From contig DFGA01000038.1 of NCBI GenBank assembly GCA_002371615.1, positions 57,898 to 121,897 of the forward strand: a stretch of 64,000 nt of DNA, given 5' to 3'. Source of the stretch: Lachnospiraceae bacterium UBA3762. GTDB taxonomy: Bacteria; Bacillota; Clostridia; Lachnospirales; Lachnospiraceae. The translations under genes were made by a program, and so were the position numbers. This document shows positions 26,854-34,163 of this stretch, piece by piece. The number at the start of each line of letters is the position of its first letter. The first letter of the stretch is position 1. The notes beneath the pieces are model-generated. The model was not told the origin of the DNA. It did not search any database and worked only from the letters and a program-made list of their open reading frames with translations.

Positions 26854-27090
26854 ATGTTAAATTATTCGGTTAAGATCAATTCAATAAAGGACCTTATGGA
26901 ACTTAGGAAGATTGCCGGTAAGTATGGTATTGACGGCAGGATCAACCAGAACGGATTTCACGGAGACCTTAAGGCAGTGCTTACAAATGTTTTCTATCTT
27001 CCGCTTGAGGACGCGAACATCGAGATTACCAATTTCACTGATTCACAGGTTTCATACCTCGATAAAGCATTTGAGAAGTTTACAGCTTAG
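26854..27090 (+). CDS. HPr-like small protein lacking the active-site histidine
   Basis: 78 residues. The length and the second half (FHGDLKAVLTNVFYLPLEDA, then a final helix) resemble HPr-fold phosphocarrier homologues of Clostridia in which AKSIMGVLSL is the matching stretch. The phosphorylated His15 of true HPr would be in GLHARPA near residue 15; here the region reads INSIKDLMELRKIAG with no His, so PTS phosphotransfer is unlikely. The ATG at 26854 is chosen because AAAAAGGAGG (26836-26845) sits 8 bp before it; the ATG at 26830 lacks such a site. It is alone between the AraC regulator and the reductase. The HPr relationship is moderate; function unknown. Confidence 0.6.
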   Translation: MLNYSVKINSIKDLMELRKIAGKYGIDGRINQNGFHGDLKAVLTNVFYLPLEDANIEITNFTDSQVSYLDKAFEKFTA

Positions 27091-27118
27091 CTGATAATTC
27101 TTTTTCTATACCCAAAAA

Positions 27119-27145
27119 GGGAACCGGTCATACTGACCGGTTCCC
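27119..27145 (-). terminator. intrinsic terminator overlapping the reductase stop codon
   Basis: Perfect 12-bp stem GGGAACCGGTCA / TGACCGGTTCCC with loop TAC. On the minus strand it is followed by CCTTTTTGG-type T-run (complement of 27111-27120). The TGA stop of the aldo/keto reductase is inside the stem. On the plus strand it follows the HPr-like gene but lacks a T-run there. Confidence 0.85.
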
Positions 27146-28162
27146 TGCAATCACCTCTTTGTAGTCGGCGATGTTCTTCTTGAGAAGTTCCGGAATGTTA
27201 AGACCGTACGGACACTTGGGCAGGCATTTCCCACACTCTATACACTCCTCCGCTTTTTTCATTTCACCCTGCCAGTATTCGGACAGCCATCCGGCACTTG
27301 GAGCACGACGGAGCATAAGAGCCATACGGTTACATTGGTTGATCTGTATTCCAACCGTGCAGGGCATACAGTAGCCGCAGCCCCTGCAGAATTCTCCCGA
27401 AAGTTCCTTCTTCTCAGAGTCTATAAATGAGCGTATTTCATCATCGATCTGTGGAGTGTTATCCATATATGAGAGCCACTCCGTAAGTTCTTCATCCCGC
27501 TGTATGCCCCATATGGCAACCGTTCCTTCAAACTGTCCGACAAAAGCCATGGCAGCCTTTGAATTGGTTATCAAGCCACCGGCGAGCCCTTTCATGCAGA
27601 TCACACCGACATTGTTTTTGTTACACAATTTGATAAGTTCGATCTCCCGATCATCAGCCAGGTAACTTATCGGATATTGAACAGTTTCATACAGTCCCGA
27701 TACGGCAAGCTCCTCGGCTATGCCGATCTTGTGCGCAGTTCCGCCAATATGTTTAATTTTGCCCTGGCGCTTAGCTTCGAGCATGCACTCATACATACCG
27801 GTTCCGTCTTCGGGTCTGTAGCACTGTCCCATAAGATGAAACTGATAAACATCTATATAATCTGTTTGAAGCATTTCAAGGGATTTATCAAGATCCTTCC
27901 AAAAATCTTCAGGTTTTTTGGCTGTAGTTTTCGTTGTTATGACAATATCTTCTCTCGGAATAAACCCGTTGCCGAAGGCCTTACCAAGTTTTTCCTCACT
28001 GTCACTGTATGCTCTTGCTGTATCAAACAGGCGCATTCCGCCTTCATACGCTCTTCTGAGAATCGCAACGGCAGTATCTGTATCGACTCTTTGTATAGGA
28101 AGTGCACCGAAAGCGTTTTGCGGCACCGTAATGTTTGTGCTTCCCAATGTTATGTTCTTCAT
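27128..28162 (-). CDS. aldo/keto reductase with C-terminal 4Fe-4S cluster domain
   Basis: 344 residues. NAD(P)H-linked oxidoreductase fold: catalytic tetrad Asp47 and Tyr52 (LFDTARAYSDSEEKLG), Lys78 (ITTKT) and His109 (YQFHLMG). The C-terminal 90 residues add two cysteine clusters, CRGCGYCMPC (with a fourth Cys in INQC) and CIECGKCLPKCPYG, the latter a typical 4Fe-4S motif. Such Fe-S aldo/keto reductases are common in anaerobes and probably couple carbonyl reduction to ferredoxin-type electrons; the substrate is unknown. Divergent from the peptide synthetase, 171 bp away, which may mean shared control but not a shared pathway. Confidence 0.92.
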   Translation of the reverse strand: MKNITLGSTNITVPQNAFGALPIQRVDTDTAVAILRRAYEGGMRLFDTARAYSDSEEKLGKAFGNGFIPREDIVITTKTTAKKPEDFWKDLDKSLEMLQTDYIDVYQFHLMGQCYRPEDGTGMYECMLEAKRQGKIKHIGGTAHKIGIAEELAVSGLYETVQYPISYLADDREIELIKLCNKNNVGVICMKGLAGGLITNSKAAMAFVGQFEGTVAIWGIQRDEELTEWLSYMDNTPQIDDEIRSFIDSEKKELSGEFCRGCGYCMPCTVGIQINQCNRMALMLRRAPSAGWLSEYWQGEMKKAEECIECGKCLPKCPYGLNIPELLKKNIADYKEVIAGNRSV

Positions 28163-28277
28163 GGTAACCTCCGTTATACTGTTATCGTTAAACGTCCTGT
28201 ATGTTAATCATATCACATTTGATTTTTGATCTCAAAAACATTGCGGTTAAAATTTCCCGTATGGTTATGTGCTGCTA

Positions 28278-28286
28278 TGATATAAT
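28278..28286 (+). promoter_or_regulatory. extended -10 promoter of the peptide synthetase
   Basis: TGATATAAT: a TGn extension directly before a perfect TATAAT (28281-28286), 48 bp upstream of the start codon. No -35 match. A weak inverted repeat CTGCTA (28272-28277) / TAGCAG (28301-28306) brackets it. Confidence 0.5.
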
Positions 28287-28333
28287 TGTAATAAGTTACG
28301 TAGCAGAAAATATGTGATGACGGGAGATTTTAA

Positions 28334-31324
28334 ATGAGTATTACAACTGAAGATAAAAGTTTCATGGAAACTCTTTTCATTAATGCCGCCGGATTTCCTG
28401 ATCAGCATGTGCTGTTTGATGATCTTCATCCTAAAGGGATCGATTATAAGACATTGATGCTTCTTTCGGCAAAGGTTTACAGATGGCTGAAGGAAGCCGG
28501 ACTTGGAAAGGAAGATTTTGTTCTGATCAATCTGCCAAGAGGCATATTGCCGGTTATTGCGATAGTAGGAGTGTGGAGAGCCGGATGTGCGTTTACTTTG
28601 GTGGAAAACGGATATTCTCCGGAGCGCATTGACTATATACGCAGGGATTGCGGCTGTAAGGTGGAGATCAACGAACATACATGGTCCGTGATCATGCTTT
28701 GCAAACCTCTTGAAGGCTATGAGAAGACGGAGTTAAACGATGCGGCATATGCGGTATATACTTCCGGCTCTACCGGTAATCCCAAAGGCGTCCTTCATGA
28801 AGTGGGAAATATCATGCTAACCGTACATGCCCACCGTATGGACGGAAAACCGTTCATTGACCCCGGAGAGAGACTGGCTCTTATAGCACCACTTAATTTT
28901 GTTGCCTCCGTTATCTGTATAATACTCTGTCTTTACTTTGAAAAAGCAGCACTCTATATTGTACCGTATTCGATCGTTAAAAACCCCGAATTACTGTTAA
29001 AGTATTATAAAGACAAACGGATATCAATGACTTTTCTGTCGCCCTCATACATACGCAGACTTCCGGGAAAACTCCCTCCTAATCTGAAGAAAATGATAGT
29101 CGGTTCTGAGCCTGCAGGTCAGATCTATATCGAGAATATAAAACTGTATAATTGTTATGCGATGAGTGAATCGGGATTTCCGGTAACTGTATTTGCGATC
29201 GATAAGGCTTATGATACCTGCCCGATCGGAGAGGCGCAGTTGGACATAGATGTAAGACTTGTTGATGAGTCCGGAAATGATGTGCCCGATGGTGAGATGG
29301 GAGAAGTATGTTTTAACAATCACTATGTCCGGGGATATATAAATCTTCCCAAAGAGACAAAAGCTCAGTTTCGCAACGGGTGGTATTTTACGGGAGATCT
29401 GGCCAAAAAAAATGCTGACGGCAAACTGATTCTTCTGGGTCGTTCCGGGGACATGATCAAGATCAACGGCAACCGTATCGAACCTCTCGAAATTGAAGCA
29501 GCGATCAAACAGATACTGCAGATAGACTGGGCTGCCGTGCGTGGCTTTGAAGAGAAGGGACGTTCATATCTGTGTGCCTACTATACGGCTGATATTACGG
29601 TGGATAGTGAGAAGATACGCGAGGAACTGTTAAAACGGCTGCCGTATTACATGCTTCCGACCTATTACATCAAGATTGACGAGATCCCTTTGAATTCAAA
29701 CGGAAAGTTTAGCCGCAGGGACCTGCCCAAGCCTAACGCATCCGATTATACCAGTCAATATGTACCACCGGAAAATGAAACGCAGAAAAAACTCTGCGAC
29801 TCTTTTTCAAAAGTTCTTGGTCTGGATCGTGTCGGGATTAATGATGATTTCTATGAAATAGGCGGTGACTCGCTTGCAGCGATCGAACTGATTACAGTCT
29901 GTGACCTTCAGGGACTAAATGTCTCGGAGGTATTTCGGGGAAGGACACCGAAAGGTATTGCTGCAATTTACGAGAAACTTAGCGCTACGGACGAATCCGA
30001 TCCCGACAAAGCTAATGAAGACGCGATGAAAGACGCACACCCTCTGACTACCGAGCAGCTTTATATGGTCGATTATCAGTTGCGAAGCCCGAAATCTACT
30101 ATGTACAATCTGTTTACATTGTTAAGGTTTGATCCACAGTCAGTTGACATGGAGAAGATTGCCAAGGCAGTAGATGAAGCGGTTCGTAATCACCCCGCGC
30201 TTCTGACTACGTATTACTTCAATGAAGACGGAGAACTGATGCAGCATTTCACTCCCGAAGTATATCATTCGCTTTTTGTCGAGCAGATGACCGAGTGGGA
30301 ATTTCACAATACAATTAAGGATAATCTTGTACAGCCGTTTAAGATAGCTGATTCCAAAGTGCCACAGAGACTGTCCCGCTGCCGTATATTTAAGACGGAA
30401 AAATACGGATATTTCTTCTTTGATGTACACCACTCTGTGATGGACGGCACATCGTTCAAGGTCTTTTTTCAAAACCTGTTCCTGTGCTATTTTGGGAAAA
30501 AACCTGTCAAAGATTACTATTATCTGATGCTCGTGCAAAGGGAAAAGATGCATAATACAGCCTTTTATGAGGAGAGCAGAATCTATTTTGAGGATCGTTA
30601 CAGGCACCATATGTGGCAGACATATCCGACACCCGATCATGAGAATACAAAATCGGAAGAGCTTGGTGAGATGATCGTCCGGATGAATATTGATTCAACA
30701 GAGCTTGCGAAGGCTGAAAGACAATACCGGGTAAGCAGGAACGAATTCTTTATTACGGTGGCTGCGCTTGCCATATCCATATATAACGATCATCCTGATA
30801 TTTTATTTGCATGGAACTACAGTGCCAGAGAGGATGCCCGGATGATGACTACGGTTGGTCTGTTGTTCAGGGAACTTCCGGTTGCCTTCCGACTTGATGA
30901 TAATATGTCAATAAGAGATATCTTTGCTTCTGCAAAGGATCAGGTGCAAAAGGGGATTGAACACAGCATCTATCCGTATGTTGATATGATGACCCACGGC
31001 ACCGAACTGGACGCGGCGTATCTTCTGTATCAACAGGATCTGCGTGATCTGAACACCTTTGAAGGCGGTATCAGGTCGGATGCAGTGGAGGTCAGACAAA
31101 ATCAGGCGGCTACGCAGACTATACTTGATATGGAAATATTGGACGGAGCCGATGGTTTGCAGCTGATGCTCGATTATGCAGCAGGACGTTATGAGGAAGA
31201 GAGTATGGAGCGGTTCAAGGATCTGTTTTTGCTTATTTCCGATTTTCTTATAACCGTATGCATGAAGAATAATATTACGTTTAAGGGACTAAAGGATGGT
31301 GTAACATACAAAGAGAAGAGGTAG
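28334..31324 (+). CDS. single-module nonribosomal peptide synthetase, order A-PCP-C
   Basis: 996 residues. Adenylation domain (about 10-470): YTSGSTGNPKG (142-152), NCYAMSESG (273-281), YFTGDLAKK (351-359), GRSGDMIKINGNRIEP (369-384) and the Lys motif NSNGKFSRRDL (454-464). Carrier domain: DDFYEIGGDSLAAIEL with the phosphopantetheine Ser513. Condensation domain (about 570-980): FDVHHSVMDGTS with HHxxxDG at 699-705. The C domain is last, the reverse of the usual C-A-PCP, so the module would load an amino or aryl acid on its own carrier and the C domain would join it to a free amine or other acceptor. There is no thioesterase; the next gene is a small hydrolase 5 bp on. Substrate code not readable with confidence; no phosphopantetheinyl transferase in the window. 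Confidence 0.88.
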   Translation: MSITTEDKSFMETLFINAAGFPDQHVLFDDLHPKGIDYKTLMLLSAKVYRWLKEAGLGKEDFVLINLPRGILPVIAIVGVWRAGCAFTLVENGYSPERIDYIRRDCGCKVEINEHTWSVIMLCKPLEGYEKTELNDAAYAVYTSGSTGNPKGVLHEVGNIMLTVHAHRMDGKPFIDPGERLALIAPLNFVASVICIILCLYFEKAALYIVPYSIVKNPELLLKYYKDKRISMTFLSPSYIRRLPGKLPPNLKKMIVGSEPAGQIYIENIKLYNCYAMSESGFPVTVFAIDKAYDTCPIGEAQLDIDVRLVDESGNDVPDGEMGEVCFNNHYVRGYINLPKETKAQFRNGWYFTGDLAKKNADGKLILLGRSGDMIKINGNRIEPLEIEAAIKQILQIDWAAVRGFEEKGRSYLCAYYTADITVDSEKIREELLKRLPYYMLPTYYIKIDEIPLNSNGKFSRRDLPKPNASDYTSQYVPPENETQKKLCDSFSKVLGLDRVGINDDFYEIGGDSLAAIELITVCDLQGLNVSEVFRGRTPKGIAAIYEKLSATDESDPDKANEDAMKDAHPLTTEQLYMVDYQLRSPKSTMYNLFTLLRFDPQSVDMEKIAKAVDEAVRNHPALLTTYYFNEDGELMQHFTPEVYHSLFVEQMTEWEFHNTIKDNLVQPFKIADSKVPQRLSRCRIFKTEKYGYFFFDVHHSVMDGTSFKVFFQNLFLCYFGKKPVKDYYYLMLVQREKMHNTAFYEESRIYFEDRYRHHMWQTYPTPDHENTKSEELGEMIVRMNIDSTELAKAERQYRVSRNEFFITVAALAISIYNDHPDILFAWNYSAREDARMMTTVGLLFRELPVAFRLDDNMSIRDIFASAKDQVQKGIEHSIYPYVDMMTHGTELDAAYLLYQQDLRDLNTFEGGIRSDAVEVRQNQAATQTILDMEILDGADGLQLMLDYAAGRYEEESMERFKDLFLLISDFLITVCMKNNITFKGLKDGVTYKEKR

Positions 31325-31329
31325 AGGAC

Positions 31330-31938
31330 ATGGGTAGGATCGCAGTGATTTTTCCCGGAATGGGATATACAAAGGACCGGCCGCTGCTTTATTATGCGGG
31401 TAGAATTGCAAGATCATGCGGATATGAGCTGGTTTATATTGAGTATGAAGAAGTATCATGGAACAAGGAACTGCTCAAAGACCATTCAAAGATGACTGAG
31501 ATATTCAAAAAGTGTATCGACAGTGCCGAAAAGGCGATTGCGGATGTTGATCTTAGTGCTATGGAAGATGTTTTATTTATCTCCAAAAGCATCGGAACCG
31601 TCATAGCAGCTGCAATCGCAAAAAGGCATTCGGCAGCTGTCCGTCAGATATGTTTTACCCCTATAGAGCAGTTTGGGGATTTCATAGAAGAAGGGAGTGC
31701 ACTTGTTTTCTACGGTACGGCAGACCCTTTTGCAGATCCCGGATCGATAGGAAACATTTGCCGCGAAAAGAGCCTGGAGGCATACGGGATTGATGGCGCC
31801 AATCATTCACTTGAAGTGAACGATGTCAAAAAGGACATTGAGAATCTGGGGTTTGTAATGGGAAAGGTTGCGGACAGGTTCTTCTCATTGCCAATACAGC
31901 CACCGGATGCGGATTTACGCCCCGGTACGAGGCGTTAG
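31330..31938 (+). CDS. small alpha/beta hydrolase-like protein in the NRPS operon
   Basis: 202 residues. Starts IAVIFPGMGYTKDRPLLYY, a beta-strand/loop start of small alpha/beta hydrolases. The nucleophile elbow is probably ISKSIGTVIAA (Ser in SKSIG, matching GxSxG with Ser for the first Gly, about 82-86). Acid in YGTADPFADP and catalytic His in DGANHSLEV are in the right order. It starts 5 bp after the synthetase stop with AGAGGTAGAGGAC before the ATG, so it is in the same operon. A type II thioesterase or product-release role is inferred from context. Confidence 0.7.
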   Translation: MGRIAVIFPGMGYTKDRPLLYYAGRIARSCGYELVYIEYEEVSWNKELLKDHSKMTEIFKKCIDSAEKAIADVDLSAMEDVLFISKSIGTVIAAAIAKRHSAAVRQICFTPIEQFGDFIEEGSALVFYGTADPFADPGSIGNICREKSLEAYGIDGANHSLEVNDVKKDIENLGFVMGKVADRFFSLPIQPPDADLRPGTRR

Positions 31939-32050
31939 AGAGGCTTTACAGAACATACGGCAAATGAGATTCACAGTTTTTGCACTTCAAAATAGTGCTT
32001 GCAAACGCGGGTATGAAGTGTTAGTATGATAATCGAATTATGTGTTAAGT

Positions 32051-32080
32051 ATGAAGTGAGCTGTCCGCAGCTCACTTCAT
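32051..32080 (+). promoter_or_regulatory. leader hairpin directly before the rimP ribosome binding site
   Basis: Perfect 13-bp stem ATGAAGTGAGCTG / CAGCTCACTTCAT with loop TCCG, 7 nt upstream of AGGAGG and followed only by TTTAG, so not a strong terminator. The same half-site occurs as GAAGTG near 32014 and CACTTC near 31982, which could pair with each other or with the hairpin arms, giving alternative folds. Possible attenuation or translational control of the rimP-nusA-infB operon. Confidence 0.6.
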
Positions 32081-32097
32081 TTAGTGTAGGAGGTCAG

Positions 32098-32577
32098 ATG
32101 GCTAAAAAGGAAGAGATAGAGTCCGGAACCGAAGCACTTCTTGAGCCTATACTTGACGAGTTCGGTTTCGAACTTTGGGACGTGGATTACGTCAGGGAAG
32201 GGAAAGAGTATTATCTTCGCGTCTATATAGACAAAGAAGGCGGCATTACTATCGATGATTGTGTTGAAGTTTCGAGAAGACTGTCGGATGAACTTGATGC
32301 AAAGGATTTTATCGAGGATGCATATACGCTGGAGGTAAGCTCTCCGGGACTCGGGCGCAGGCTCGTGAAGGAGAGAGAATTCGCCAGGAGTGTAGGAAGA
32401 GATATTGATATCAAGTTCTATAAGCCGGTTGACGGATCCAAGGAGCTGACCGGTAAACTTGCAGAGGCTGACGCTAAAAGTGTAACTGTTGAGATACAGG
32501 ACAGCAGCGGCGAATCGCTGATGCGTACTTTTGACAGAAAGGATATTGCTTCGGTCAAATTATCGGTTGATTTTTGA
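32098..32577 (+). CDS. rimP: ribosome maturation factor RimP
   Basis: 159 residues. Needed for 30S subunit assembly. N-terminal alpha/beta domain with FELWDVDYVREGKEYYLRVY and IDKEGGITIDDCVEVSR, then VSSPGLGRRL, all family signatures, and an SH3-like C-terminal domain (DIKFYKPVDG...). ATG at 32098 follows GTAGGAGGTCAG; a longer frame from 32026 would run through the leader hairpin and is rejected. First gene of the long translation operon. Confidence 0.95.
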   Translation: MAKKEEIESGTEALLEPILDEFGFELWDVDYVREGKEYYLRVYIDKEGGITIDDCVEVSRRLSDELDAKDFIEDAYTLEVSSPGLGRRLVKEREFARSVGRDIDIKFYKPVDGSKELTGKLAEADAKSVTVEIQDSSGESLMRTFDRKDIASVKLSVDF

Positions 32578-32619
32578 ACCGTAGAAAAATAACATTGTTA
32601 TTTAAAAAGGAGAATAAAG

Positions 32620-33831
32620 ATGGCAAAGAAAGAAGTACAGAAAGAAGACAGCGGAAAAGAGCTTTTGATGGCTCTTGAGATATTGGAGAAGGAGAAGGAC
32701 ATCAGTAAAGAGACGATGTTCGAAGCAATTGAAACTTCCCTTCTTACTGCATGCAAGCAGCATTACGGCAAGTCCGACAATATGCGTGTCGAGATAGACC
32801 GCGAAACGGGGCAGTTTAAGGTGTTTGCCAAGAAGACTGTTGTTATGAAGCCCGAAGACAGTGTTTCGGAGATAGCCAAAGAGGATGCGAAGAAGATAGA
32901 ACCCGGAGTGAAGGTAGGAGACGTTCTTGACGTTGAGGTTGAGAGCAAGGACTTCGGACGTATCGCAACAACAAATGCAAAAAATGTTATCCTCCAGAAG
33001 ATACGTGAAGAGGAAAGATCTGTTGTAGTCAAAACATTTAAAGATAAAGAGCGCAGTGTTGTTACCGGCGTTGTTCAAAGGTATGTCGGCAAGAACGTAT
33101 GTATCGATCTCGGAAAAGCGGATGCTTTTCTGCCTGAATCGGAACAGATCCCGAGAGAGAATCTTCGCGTTAACGACAGAGTGAAGGTTTATGTTGTGGA
33201 AGTTAAGGATAACAACAGAGGACCGCGTATTTCCGTATCACGTACGCATCCGTTCCTTGTTAAATGCCTGTTTGAATCGGAAGTTTCGGAGATCCGCGAC
33301 GGAAGCGTAGAGATCAAATCCATCGCAAGAGAAGCCGGAAGCCGTACAAAGATGGCAGTATGGTCGAACAATCCCGACGTTGATCCTGTGGGAGCATGTG
33401 TCGGAATGAACGGAACACGTGTTAATGCCGTTGTTGATGAACTTCGCGGCGAGAAGATCGATATTATATGCTGGGATGATAACCCCGGTATTCTTATAGA
33501 AAATGCGCTGTCGCCCGCAAAGGTAGTATTCGTTATAGCAGACTCCGATGAAAAATCTGCCAAGGTCGTCGTTCCCGATGATCAGTTGTCGCTTGCTATC
33601 GGTAAGGAAGGTCAGAATGCGAGACTTGCGGCAAAACTTACGGGATTCAAGATTGATATCAAATCCGAAACCCAGGCACAGGATACACCGGGATTCCGTC
33701 TTGAAGATTACTACGATGAAGATGAGTATGAAGAAGGCGACGAATACGAAGAAGGAGAATACGTCGAAGGCGAGTATGACGAGGCCGAAGAAGCCGAAGG
33801 AGAATACGAAGAGGAAGCCATCGAGGAGTGA
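32620..33831 (+). CDS. nusA: transcription termination/antitermination factor NusA
   Basis: 403 residues. Binds RNA polymerase and nascent RNA to set pausing and termination. N-terminal domain (1-125), S1 domain (about 135-205, GVVQRYVGKNVCIDLGKADAF...), two KH domains (about 225-340, VGACVGMNGTRVNAVV and AIGKEGQNARLAAKLTG). The last 50 residues are a highly acidic, repetitive tail (repeats of Glu-Glu-Gly-Glu-Tyr type) where many NusA end soon after KH2, so the tail is a lineage addition. It ends 5 bp before ylxQ; the ylxR gene that usually lies here is absent. A small AAATAAC/GTTATTT hairpin (32587-32603) precedes its RBS. Confidence 0.97.
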   Translation: MAKKEVQKEDSGKELLMALEILEKEKDISKETMFEAIETSLLTACKQHYGKSDNMRVEIDRETGQFKVFAKKTVVMKPEDSVSEIAKEDAKKIEPGVKVGDVLDVEVESKDFGRIATTNAKNVILQKIREEERSVVVKTFKDKERSVVTGVVQRYVGKNVCIDLGKADAFLPESEQIPRENLRVNDRVKVYVVEVKDNNRGPRISVSRTHPFLVKCLFESEVSEIRDGSVEIKSIAREAGSRTKMAVWSNNPDVDPVGACVGMNGTRVNAVVDELRGEKIDIICWDDNPGILIENALSPAKVVFVIADSDEKSAKVVVPDDQLSLAIGKEGQNARLAAKLTGFKIDIKSETQAQDTPGFRLEDYYDEDEYEEGDEYEEGEYVEGEYDEAEEAEGEYEEEAIEE

Positions 33832-33836
33832 TACCA

Positions 33837-34163
33837 ATGAGACCGGACCCCGTTCTGCAGCTTCTGGGACTGGCCCAGAAGGCCGGATGCGTCAAAAGCG
33901 GAGAGTTTATGGCGGAGAATATGATAAAGGAAGGAAAATCATTCCTCTGCATTATAGCAACAGATGCATCGGATAATACAAAGAAACACTTCAGTGATAT
34001 GTGTTCATACCGTGATATCCCATATGCGGAGTATTCGGACAAGGAAGGTCTGGGGCGTGCAATTGGAAAAGAGATCCGGGCAACCCTGTGTGTTACGGAC
34101 GAGGGACTGGCCGGACAGATTCATAAAAAGATGGTGGAGGTAGCAATTAATGGCAAAAATTAA
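33837..34163 (+). CDS. YlxQ, L7Ae/L30e family RNA-binding protein
   Basis: 108 residues. L7Ae-fold protein that binds kink-turn RNA; it lies between nusA and infB in most Firmicutes. Signature stretch [14 protein letters not shown] with later [14 protein letters not shown], and a C-terminal [16 protein letters not shown] region ([16 protein letters not shown]). ATG at 33837 chosen after GAGGAGTGATACCA. Overlaps infB by 14 bp. Confidence 0.88.
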   Translation: MRPDPVLQLLGLAQKAGCVKSGEFMAENMIKEGKSFLCIIATDASDNTKKHFSDMCSYRDIPYAEYSDKEGLGRAIGKEIRATLCVTDEGLAGQIHKKMVEVAINGKN

